Notes under the pieces: model-generated
The model's database searches: none
What the model saw: the letters and a program-made list of their open reading frames with translations, nothing else
What the model was told of the DNA's origin: nothing
DNA from: Cyclobacteriaceae bacterium
GTDB lineage: Bacteria > Bacteroidota > Bacteroidia > Cytophagales > Cyclobacteriaceae
Assembly (NCBI GenBank): GCA_025455225.1
Contig: JALOMY010000039.1
Location: forward strand, 1-12,707
DNA: 12,707 bases
Direction of reading: 5' to 3'
Shown: piece by piece, positions 7,129-12,707 of the stretch
How the letters are laid out: the number at the start of each line of letters is the position of its first letter
Position numbering within the stretch: the stretch's first letter is position 1
Made by a program: the position numbers and the translations under genes

Positions 7129-8399
7129 GATAGGGGTAACGTTACGGTAAAAGTACTTCCTTTTCCTTCAAGACTGTTAAAATCGATGGATCCTCCCAGC
7201 AAATCTACATAGCGTTTAACAATGTTCAAGCCCAAGCCTGTGCCTTGTATATTGGAAACGTTGCTAGCCCGGAAGAACCGCTCGAACATGTGCTTGATAT
7301 CGCCTTCCGGGATACCAATGCCCTCGTCCTGAATGACAATTTCCAGGGAATGATCTACTGATCGGGAAGTAATATAAATCGTTTTATTGGCAGATGAATA
7401 TTTGCTGGCGTTGGAGATCAGGTTAAAGAGGATATTTCGCATGACCCGTTTATCAAGTTGAAGCACGCGCTGGGCAAGATCGTAATCCGTTTGTATGTGC
7501 TGGCCTTCCTTTAACAGGGGCTTAACCTCTTCAACCAGCTCCTGCAAATACTCCGTGTAGTCAACTGATTCATTGTTGATCTCAACCCGACCTTCTTCCA
7601 GGCGACCCAGCGAAAGGAAATCATTTAATATTGCCGTGAGGTGATTAACAGAAGATTTAATCCGCTGTACATGTTTATCAATTTTATCGAGATCGCCTTT
7701 TTTGGCGTATTGGCCGATAAGGGATGCCGAACTTAATACACTGCTTAATGGGGTACGGAATTCATGGGAAGCAATCGAAACAAATTTGGTTTTAAGTTCA
7801 TTAAGTTCACGTTCACGGTCAAGGGCCTTCTTTGTGTCTTCTTCAGCCTTTTTTCGTTCCGCAATTTGTTCCTGTAGAAATAGATTGGCCTTTTCCAGGT
7901 CTTCAATCAGCTTATTGAGGGCTTCGGTTCGAATGTGGACTTTCTTTTCAAGTTCGGCAGCATAAACAAGTAATTGTTCTTCGCTGCGCCTGAGTGCCTC
8001 TTCGGATTTCTTACGTTCCGAAATGTCAATAATGAACGCTACAACAACGAACAGTTTGTTGATCTCCTTATAGCTTAAACTTACCTCAACCGGAAATTCC
8101 GTTCCATCTTTACGCTGAGCCACCAGGTCACGGCCGGCTCCCATTCGCCTCGGTGCCGGGTTGTCATGAAACATCCTACGAAACTCTACATGGCGGGCAT
8201 GGTACCTAAGCGGCAATAGAACTTCAAGCGGTTTGCCAATCAGTTCCCCGGGTAAATAGCCAAAAATGCGTTCGGATACCGGGTTGGCCAATTGAATAAT
8301 ACCATCCGCATCAACCATAAGTATGCCTTCGGCAGACCCCTGAAAAATTTCCCGGAATGTGTCGGAAGTCGAAAATGCATGTTGAAAGGCGTCTTTCAT
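7125..8399 (-). CDS. Soluble PAS-domain sensor histidine kinase, FixL-like layout
   Basis: This 424-residue kinase has no transmembrane segment, so it senses a cytoplasmic signal. A PAS domain spans about 13-130 (EGILMVDADGIIQLANP; RRMGAGRDLVAQRKDGTEFP; IIDISERKKSEE), followed by a charged coiled coil (about 130-200). The HisKA domain has phospho-acceptor H212 in FVSIASHEFRTPLSSVLSS. The HATPase has an N box (RNILFNLISNASKYSS, N326/N330), G1 (QDEGIGIP, D358) and G2 (GTGLGLNIV). All catalytic motifs are present. In the PAS domain, H70 (RYHARHVEFRR) falls where the haem-ligating His of FixL would be expected, but that His is also common in PAS domains without haem. It transfers phosphate, presumably, to the receiver-CRP/FNR protein encoded immediately downstream with a 4-bp overlap. 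An alternative cofactor or a purely small-molecule ligand cannot be excluded. Confidence 0.92.
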   Translation of the reverse strand: MKDAFQHAFSTSDTFREIFQGSAEGILMVDADGIIQLANPVSERIFGYLPGELIGKPLEVLLPLRYHARHVEFRRMFHDNPAPRRMGAGRDLVAQRKDGTEFPVEVSLSYKEINKLFVVVAFIIDISERKKSEEALRRSEEQLLVYAAELEKKVHIRTEALNKLIEDLEKANLFLQEQIAERKKAEEDTKKALDRERELNELKTKFVSIASHEFRTPLSSVLSSASLIGQYAKKGDLDKIDKHVQRIKSSVNHLTAILNDFLSLGRLEEGRVEINNESVDYTEYLQELVEEVKPLLKEGQHIQTDYDLAQRVLQLDKRVMRNILFNLISNASKYSSANKTIYITSRSVDHSLEIVIQDEGIGIPEGDIKHMFERFFRASNVSNIQGTGLGLNIVKRYVDLLGGSIDFNSLEGKGSTFTVTLPLS

Positions 8400-8436
8400 G
8401 AATAATTAAGCCCCCAATTTAAGACAGGAAGTTAGT

Positions 8437-8452
8437 TATGACAAAAATCAGG
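8437..8452. promoter_or_regulatory. Candidate CRP/FNR-type operator (TGA-N6-TCA)
   Basis: TATGACAAAAATCAGG has the half-sites TGA (8439-8441) and TCA (8448-8450) separated by exactly 6 bp, the CRP/FNR spacing. It matches the FNR consensus TTGATnnnnATCAA at 7 of 10 defined positions. It is the only TGA-N6-TCA I found in the spacers I checked for it. It lies 38 bp upstream of the kinase start and 79 bp upstream of the first usp gene, so the receiver-CRP/FNR protein could act on both. Chance occurrence in a 131-bp spacer is a few percent. Confidence 0.4.
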
Positions 8453-8530
8453 TTTGGAGTTGATGCATGTCGTGATCGGCCGTACAGAATTCTCCTACGT
8501 TCGTGATTGTAATATACCCGAGTTATTCCT

Positions 8531-8959
8531 ATGAAGGCAATTCTATGCGCACTTGACTTTTCCGAAGCAACCGACCATGTAATCAAGGTGGCCCTGGAAG
8601 TTGCTGCTCAAAAGCGAACCCATTTGGTCGTTCTGTATGCTTACCGGTTAATTCAACCCAAAACTCAGGATATTACTGAATATCGTAACAGCATGGTTAG
8701 TAAGGCCCGGGCCGATTTTGAGGCTATTGTTAAACGTCTGAAAATCAACGGAGAAGTACCCTATGAATTTCGTTCCGAGATCGGCTTTCTCTCGGATCGG
8801 ATTGAAGCTTATTTAAAATCAAATTCAGTTGATATCATTGTGATGAGTCAGAATCTGGCTCATTCCATTAATGAACATAAGGGATTGACATTCGAACATT
8901 TTCTGGATTCAACTAAGATACCAGTCCTGGTTGTGCCGGAAATGTATGAAGCAGCCTGA
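8531..8959 (+). CDS. Universal stress protein, single domain, lacking the ATP-binding motif
   Basis: This 142-residue protein has the UspA fold. It starts with the strand MKAILCALDFSEATDHVIKV and a second strand THLVVLYAYRL, and it ends with VDIIVMSQ and IPVLVVPEMYE. The loop that in ATP-binding Usp proteins carries G-x2-G-x9-G(S/T) is replaced by LAHSINEHKGLTFEHFLDST, with no matching glycines. It therefore probably belongs to the non-ATP-binding (UspA-like) class, which act as dimers in stress survival. It heads a two-gene usp set divergent from the kinase/regulator pair. In many bacteria usp genes belong to FNR- or Dos-type low-oxygen regulons, so control by the neighbouring CRP/FNR-type regulator is plausible. 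The ATG at 8531 gives a start directly on the first beta strand, as expected for the family. Confidence 0.9.
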   Translation: MKAILCALDFSEATDHVIKVALEVAAQKRTHLVVLYAYRLIQPKTQDITEYRNSMVSKARADFEAIVKRLKINGEVPYEFRSEIGFLSDRIEAYLKSNSVDIIVMSQNLAHSINEHKGLTFEHFLDSTKIPVLVVPEMYEAA

Positions 8960-9042
8960 TACGATCGGTTTTCTGGTGAGGTATGGCTATTTGATTGTGT
9001 AATAAAAAGTTTAATTTTATCGGATACGAAAACTCAATCAAT

Positions 9043-9897
9043 ATGAAAAAAATACTGGTCCCGACTGATTTTTCCAAAGAAGCACAAACGGCTGCCGAAG
9101 TGGCGAGTGGAATCGCTAAAAAGGCCAATGCTGAACTCATTCTACTCCATGTAATTGAAGAAGGCTCTAAGGAGTCTGTTAAAATAACCGGTGAAATTTC
9201 CTATGAAGATCTGGAAGACAAACTCTTCACCATGAAATTAATTGAGCGTTCAAAAAGACTCATGGAGAAGTTTGCCAGCGACAAAATGTTCTCAGGCATA
9301 AAAGTAGTGCAGGAATTGCGCATGGGGTCGCCCTACCATGGGATGCAATCCATTATATCGGAGCAAAAAGTAGACCTGGTGGTGATGGGAACTGCCGGTA
9401 AAACCGACTTATCCGAAATGATTATCGGATCGAATACGGAGAAAGTGGTTCGTCATGCACATTGCCCGGTGTTAACCATTCAGAAAAAACCGTTGCGCTC
9501 TGAGTTTAAAAATATCGTCTATGCAACCTCCATGAGTAAAGATGAGGAAGTGTTCTCGCGCATTGTTAAACGTGCCCAGGATCTCTATGACGCTACGATT
9601 CACCTGGTTCGCATAAACACACCGGGTAACTTTCAACGCGATGCGGTTGTAAAAAAATACATGAACGATTTTGCCAAAAAACTTCAGTTGAAAAATTATA
9701 CCATTAATGTATTTAATGACATCACCGAGGAAGAAGGCATCATCTATTTCGCTGAAAGCATCAATGCCGACCTGGTTGCTCTGGCAACCCACGGCCGCAC
9801 CGGTTTTGCACACGTACTGGCCGGTAGTATTGCAGAAGATGTAGTCAATCACAGCAAGCGCCCGGTTTTGACATTCGTGGTAAAGCATCACAAATAG
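9043..9897 (+). CDS. Tandem universal stress protein (two Usp domains)
   Basis: I place the start at the ATG at 9043 (284 residues). An in-frame TTG at 8995 would add 16 residues before the conserved first strand MKKILVPTDFS, so it is unlikely. Domain 1 (about 1-147) has a full ATP-binding signature G-x2-G-x9-GS (G116, G119, G129-S130; MGTAGKTDLSEMIIGS). Domain 2 (about 155-280) has the degenerate form A-x2-G-x9-GS (A248, G251, G261-S262; ATHGRTGFAHVLAGS). Only the first domain therefore has the complete signature. Tandem Usp proteins are thought to form pseudo-dimers that bind ATP and aid survival under energy or oxygen limitation. It follows the single-domain usp gene by 83 bp on the same strand and ends before a strong terminator hairpin. 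Control by the adjacent two-component pair is inferred from context. Confidence 0.92.
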   Translation: MKKILVPTDFSKEAQTAAEVASGIAKKANAELILLHVIEEGSKESVKITGEISYEDLEDKLFTMKLIERSKRLMEKFASDKMFSGIKVVQELRMGSPYHGMQSIISEQKVDLVVMGTAGKTDLSEMIIGSNTEKVVRHAHCPVLTIQKKPLRSEFKNIVYATSMSKDEEVFSRIVKRAQDLYDATIHLVRINTPGNFQRDAVVKKYMNDFAKKLQLKNYTINVFNDITEEEGIIYFAESINADLVALATHGRTGFAHVLAGSIAEDVVNHSKRPVLTFVVKHHK

Positions 9898-9920
9898 CAA
9901 TTCCCCGGCAACATAAAATA

Positions 9921-9958
9921 AGAAGACCTGGCAGGCTTAAATCCGTCAGGTCTTTTTT
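9921..9958 (+). terminator. Rho-independent terminator after the usp genes
   Basis: AAGACCTG (9923-9930) pairs perfectly with CAGGTCTT (9947-9954). The stem continues inward with G-U, C-G and two G-C pairs around one bulged A, and a run of six Ts follows (9953-9958). It lies 23 bp past the tandem usp stop and only 14 bp before the J-domain start codon. Confidence 0.85.
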
Positions 9959-9972
9959 ATTGATCGCATGAT

Positions 9973-10758
9973 ATGAAAGATTATTACCAGGTTCTTGGTG
10001 TATCAAAGCAAGCCACACAGGCGGAAATCAGGCGTGCCTACCGGAAACTGGTTCAACGGCTTCATCCGGATATCAATCCCGATCCTCAGGCAGAGGAGCA
10101 AATCAAACTGGTCAACGAAGCCTATGATGTCCTGGGGAGTGAAGCTAGCCGCAAAGAGTATGATTACCGGATGGAAAATCCGTATGCGTCCATATTGATG
10201 GAGGAAACTCCAACTGATCTGGATCCCCGCTATCGGAGAAGATCGCCTTACCAGGCTCCTCGTCCCAGGGAAATGTCACAGCGTGAACTTATGCAGAAGG
10301 CACTTCCGTTTCTAAAACCAATATGTTGGGCTGGTATAGTGCTCTTTGTTGTACTGATGATCGATTATGTGACACCCCATAATCAAACCCGGGAGCGCAT
10401 CGTGCGTTTCAGAATGGAAAGTGTACGGAGGAACTACCAGGATTACCTGGTAACGGATATGGGTCGTGAAATGAAAATATCATATGAAGACCGGATCAAA
10501 CTGATGGAAGGGGAGGAAATGATATTTACACAATCGAGGTTCTTGAAAATAATTATCCGGGCAGAAAACATCAAAGGCAGCATAACCTTATCCAACCTGG
10601 CTACCCTCTATGGTAATTTTGTCTTTGTACCGGTTATGCTGGGAATTTCTTCCTTACTCAGTATCCTTTCATTGGGCACCGTGGAATTCAAATTCAATCT
10701 TCGGCTGGTCAATGCATTCTTGTTTATTTTTACACTGGTATTAATCGTGGTTTCATAA
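9973..10758 (+). CDS. Membrane-anchored J-domain (DnaJ-like) protein
   Basis: This 261-residue protein opens with a complete J domain (1-67: DYYQVLGVSKQATQAEIRRAY, HPD at 31-33, VNEAYDVLGSEASRKEYD). HPD is the motif that stimulates the DnaK ATPase. There is no Gly/Phe-rich region, zinc-finger or DnaJ C-terminal substrate domain, so it is a type III J protein. A basic, proline-containing linker (about 85-105) leads to a TM segment at about 115-134. A mixed region of about 80 residues follows, then two TM segments near the C-terminus (about 214-235 and 244-261). The J domain should face the cytoplasm and recruit DnaK to the membrane. The protein ends in its last TM segment, and the next gene begins immediately after the stop codon (TAA then ATG), indicating translational coupling with the SUI1 protein. 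Its client is unknown. Confidence 0.9.
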   Translation: MKDYYQVLGVSKQATQAEIRRAYRKLVQRLHPDINPDPQAEEQIKLVNEAYDVLGSEASRKEYDYRMENPYASILMEETPTDLDPRYRRRSPYQAPRPREMSQRELMQKALPFLKPICWAGIVLFVVLMIDYVTPHNQTRERIVRFRMESVRRNYQDYLVTDMGREMKISYEDRIKLMEGEEMIFTQSRFLKIIIRAENIKGSITLSNLATLYGNFVFVPVMLGISSLLSILSLGTVEFKFNLRLVNAFLFIFTLVLIVVS

Positions 10759-11106
10759 ATGGCGAAGAAAAACGATTGGAAAAAGCGCGAGGGCATAGTT
10801 TATTCAACGGCTTCTGATTTTGAATATTCCTATCAGAATCAAGGGACAATGCAAACAATACCTCCGCAACAACAGCAACTACGGGTGTTATTAGATAAGA
10901 GCGGGAGAGCAGGCAAGCAGGTTACGCTGGTTACCGGATTTGTGGGTACCGAAGATGACCTAAATGAATTAGGCAAAATGCTGAAATCGAAATGCGGAAC
11001 GGGTGGATCCGTTAAGGATGGTGAGATTCTGGTTCAGGGTGATTTCCGTGAAAAGATTGTGGATCTTCTGATTAAGGCAGGCTACAAGGCCAAACGATCC
11101 GGTTAA
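10759..11106 (+). CDS. yciH: SUI1/eIF1-like translation factor (YciH family)
   Basis: This 115-residue protein has a variable, Gln-containing N-terminus (about 1-40) and then the SUI1 domain (about 41-112). The visible blocks are SGRAGKQVTLVTGF, the conserved loop LKSKCGTGGSVKDGEILVQG and the terminal helix REKIVDLLIKAGYKA. These match the eIF1-like YciH family, which binds the small ribosomal subunit and affects initiation fidelity, possibly under stress. The start codon follows the J-domain stop without any gap and there is no separate promoter room, so the two are co-translated. The gene is followed at once by a strong terminator. Family assignment is firm; the cellular role in this lineage is not well defined. 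Confidence 0.9.
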   Translation: MAKKNDWKKREGIVYSTASDFEYSYQNQGTMQTIPPQQQQLRVLLDKSGRAGKQVTLVTGFVGTEDDLNELGKMLKSKCGTGGSVKDGEILVQGDFREKIVDLLIKAGYKAKRSG

Positions 11107-11107
11107 T

Positions 11108-11141
11108 AAGAAAAAAGCCCCGGTGAATACGGGGCTTTCTT
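11108..11141. terminator. Bidirectional terminator between yciH and rpmE2
   Basis: AAAGCCCCG (11114-11122) pairs with CGGGGCTTT (11130-11138) across a 7-nt loop. On the plus strand TTTCTT follows. On the minus strand the stem runs into six consecutive Ts (complement of 11111-11116), making a stronger terminator in that direction. It sits between two convergent genes and serves both. Confidence 0.85.
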
Positions 11142-11159
11142 GCATATAAGAAGAAGTAA

Positions 11160-11408
11160 TTAAGATTTCTTTTGATATTTCTTCTGGAACTTCTCTACGC
11201 GACCGGCAGTATCTACAAACAGCTTTTTACCTGTGAAGAACGGGTGCGATGCAGAGCTTACTTCCACTTTAATTAACGGGTACTCTTTACCGTCTTCCCA
11301 CTTAATCGTTTCTTTTGACTTAATGGTAGAACGGGTGATAAACTTATAATCGCTTGAAGTATCGTGAAATACTACTTCCTGATAGTCCGGGTGAATGTCC
11401 TTTTTCAT
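11160..11408 (-). CDS. rpmE2: 50S ribosomal protein L31, type B
   Basis: This 82-residue protein begins MKKDIHPDYQEVVFHDTSSD and carries the L31 C-terminal signature SASHPFFTGKKLFVDTAGRV followed by EKFQKKY. It has no cysteine, so it lacks the zinc ribbon of type-A L31 and is the zinc-independent type-B form. It is a component of the large ribosomal subunit, at the bridge to the small subunit. A good Bacteroidota promoter lies upstream (11451-11480) and a bidirectional terminator downstream. It is a single-gene unit, divergent from the outer-membrane protein gene. Confidence 0.97.
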   Translation of the reverse strand: MKKDIHPDYQEVVFHDTSSDYKFITRSTIKSKETIKWEDGKEYPLIKVEVSSASHPFFTGKKLFVDTAGRVEKFQKKYQKKS

Positions 11409-11450
11409 CGTTTATTGCCTCTTTTTCAGTGGTTTTTCCTTAACGGACCG

Positions 11451-11480
11451 CAAAGATAGAAATTGACCTGCGATTTTCAA
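11451..11480 (-). promoter_or_regulatory. rpmE2: Bacteroidota-type promoter for rpmE2
   Basis: On the minus strand, TATCTTTG (complement of 11451-11458) matches the -7 consensus TAnnTTTG perfectly. A TTG (complement of 11478-11480) lies exactly 19 bp upstream as the -33 element. The -7 box is 42 bp from the start codon, which predicts a leader of roughly 35 nt. Confidence 0.75.
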
Positions 11481-11497
11481 GCGGGAATTCCTGAATT

Positions 11498-11527
11498 TTG
11501 GCGGGTTTGATGAACCTGCTTATTTTG
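11498..11527 (+). promoter_or_regulatory. Candidate promoter for the RemB/Wzi-like gene
   Basis: TTG at 11498-11500, a 19-bp spacer and TTATTTTG at 11520-11527 (one mismatch to TAnnTTTG) form a Bacteroidota-type promoter 19 bp before the start codon. It would give a very short leader of about a dozen nucleotides. It is divergent from the rpmE2 promoter, with 17 bp between the two TTG elements. Confidence 0.5.
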
Positions 11528-11546
11528 CCCGGAACTACTCTCCAGA

Positions 11547-12707
11547 ATGAAAAAATCAATTCTTTTAATCGTTTGTTTTCCGTTTTTGATCCATGCCCAA
11601 AGCAATTTCGCTCCCCTGAATGAGTCCTATTACCACTGGATTGACCGGTATGAGATCAAGTCCGGCAAGGTTTTACCCCAGGTATTTACGTCAGTTAAGC
11701 CCTATAAACGCTCTGAAATCGTCTCATTCGCTGATTCAGTCAATCAAATGGGCTTGTTCACTTCAGCTACCGATAAGTTTAACCTGGAATACCTCAATAA
11801 TGATAACTGGGAGTGGTCACGGGCGGAAACCAGCGATTCCCGCAAGCCTTTTCTGAAACACTTATATAAAAAGAAATCCGATTTCCTGTATGCTGATATT
11901 CCTGATTTTGACCTGCATGTAAGCCCGGTTCTTTATGTAGGAGGCGGAAAGGATTCACGTACGGAGGAGACTTTATTTATCAATACACGGGGTGTGGAAG
12001 TACGGGGCATGATTGATCGCAAATTGGGTTTCTATACGTATCTCTCGGAAAACCAAACCCAGCTTCCGCTGTACGTGTCAGAAACCGTTCAGAACGATAC
12101 CTCACTTAGTTTTTACCCTGTAATTCCACATGAAGGATTTTGGAAGGACTTTAAAGAGAATCAGGGTTATGATTTCTTTCAGGCGCGCGGCTACATCACA
12201 TTCGAGGCTACGCGGCACATCAATCTTCAATTCGGGCACGACCGGTTTAATATTGGCAACGGATACCGGTCATTGATCTATTCAGATTACGCACCACCTG
12301 CCTGGTTTCTAAAGGGTAATCTGAAAATCTGGAAACTGAATTACTTCTATTTATTGAATCAGTTTACTGCCGATGTTTCGGGTAATTCGGGTGGCCTTAC
12401 TTCTGTTTCAGGAGGTTATCCGCAGAAATTCATGGCGTTGCATCACATCAGCATCAACATTGGAAAGAAATTTAACCTGGGATTATTTGAATCGGTTGTT
12501 TTTAATTCGGATGGATCGGGTGATTTCAGGATCGATTACCTGAACCCGGTTATTTTTTACCGGGCTATTGAACAGCAAAACGGAAGTTCAGATAATGTCT
12601 TGCTTGGGTTGGATTTCAAATGGAATGCCATTCAAAAAATACAGGTATACGGACAACTTGTGCTGGATGAATTTTTATTGGAGAACATCAAGGAAGGTAA
12701 TGGATGG
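11547..12707 (+). CDS. RemB/Wzi-like outer-membrane protein, 3' end beyond the window
   Basis: The frame from the ATG at 11547 stays open to the right edge (387 codons seen). Residues 1-17 are a signal peptide (MKKSILLIVCFPFLIHA, cleavage before QSN). The mature part is rich in aromatic and alternating polar/hydrophobic strands typical of an outer-membrane barrel. The segments FGHDRFNIGNGYRSLIYSDY and PAWFLKGNLKIWKLNYFYLL resemble the Caps_assemb_Wzi/RemB family (G-x-GYRSLxxSD followed by an aromatic strand). Wzi proteins anchor capsular polysaccharide at the cell surface. RemB is a mobile surface protein in Flavobacterium gliding, so either capsule or exopolysaccharide attachment or gliding is possible here. 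The barrel end lies outside the window and cannot be judged. A Bacteroidota-type promoter is visible 19 bp upstream. Confidence 0.7.
   Translation, partial: MKKSILLIVCFPFLIHAQSNFAPLNESYYHWIDRYEIKSGKVLPQVFTSVKPYKRSEIVSFADSVNQMGLFTSATDKFNLEYLNNDNWEWSRAETSDSRKPFLKHLYKKKSDFLYADIPDFDLHVSPVLYVGGGKDSRTEETLFINTRGVEVRGMIDRKLGFYTYLSENQTQLPLYVSETVQNDTSLSFYPVIPHEGFWKDFKENQGYDFFQARGYITFEATRHINLQFGHDRFNIGNGYRSLIYSDYAPPAWFLKGNLKIWKLNYFYLLNQFTADVSGNSGGLTSVSGGYPQKFMALHHISINIGKKFNLGLFESVVFNSDGSGDFRIDYLNPVIFYRAIEQQNGSSDNVLLGLDFKWNAIQKIQVYGQLVLDEFLLENIKEGNGW

Noticed and set aside
8470..8507. Direct repeat TCGTGAT at 8470-8476 and 8501-8507, 31 bp apart
   Set aside because: A 7-bp repeat within a 131-bp spacer is expected by chance about half the time, and it matches no known operator.
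8995..9042. Upstream TTG start adding 16 residues to the tandem Usp
   Set aside because: Usp proteins start directly on the first beta strand, and MKKILVPTDFS at the ATG at 9043 fits this. The extra residues show no Usp similarity.
11620..11856. 78-codon open frame on the plus strand
   Set aside because: It lies in another frame within the RemB/Wzi-like gene, whose signal peptide and long open frame to the window edge are convincing.
1..12707. CRISPR array, tRNA, rRNA or intact transposon
   Set aside because: No regular spacer-repeat pattern, cloverleaf-like sequence, rRNA segment or transposase-like frame was seen on either strand.

Overview
The window looks like chromosomal DNA of a Bacteroidota bacterium, most likely from the Cytophagales/Flavobacteriia side. 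The signs are a TonB-dependent receptor with an N-terminal carboxypeptidase-regulatory-like domain, an HmuY-type lipoprotein with acidic residues after the lipobox Cys, Bacteroidota-type promoters (TTG, 19 bp, TAnnTTTG), weak or absent Shine-Dalgarno sequences, and an outer-membrane protein of the RemB/Wzi type. Gene density is high. The longest stretch without a gene is 195 bp (1285-1479), and there is no rRNA, tRNA, CRISPR array or transposase.

Region 1 (1-383) is the C-terminal half of a TauE/SafE-like membrane protein of the kind usually found next to cbb3 oxidase genes. Region 2 (400-6057) is an apparent haem-acquisition island. A PchR-like AraC regulator (minus strand) is divergent from a TonB-dependent receptor with haem-receptor signatures (FRAP, His524, NPDL), followed by an HmuY-like lipoprotein and, past a REP-like palindromic element, a 7-TM orphan protein. 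The 195-bp divergent spacer holds two identical 11-bp direct repeats exactly 21 bp apart, a good candidate AraC operator.

Region 3 (6067-9897) is a signalling and stress module. A soluble PAS histidine kinase overlaps by 4 bp a response regulator whose receiver is fused to a complete CRP/FNR-type half (cNMP-like sensor fold plus winged HTH). This resembles the rhizobial FixL/FixJ/FixK cascade with FixJ and FixK merged into one protein. Divergent from it are two universal stress protein genes, one single-domain and one tandem. The intergenic region contains a TGA-N6-TCA CRP/FNR-like site, so self-regulation and control of the usp genes are plausible. With the oxidase-associated gene in region 1 and haem import in region 2, the theme may be respiration, redox or low oxygen, but this is inference.

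Region 4 (9921-11141) holds a terminator, a membrane-anchored J-domain protein and a SUI1/YciH protein whose start codon abuts the J-protein stop, then a bidirectional terminator. Region 5 (11160-12707) has zinc-free type-B ribosomal protein L31 (minus strand), divergent from a RemB/Wzi-like outer-membrane protein that runs off the right edge. Both have recognisable Bacteroidota promoters with 19-bp spacers.
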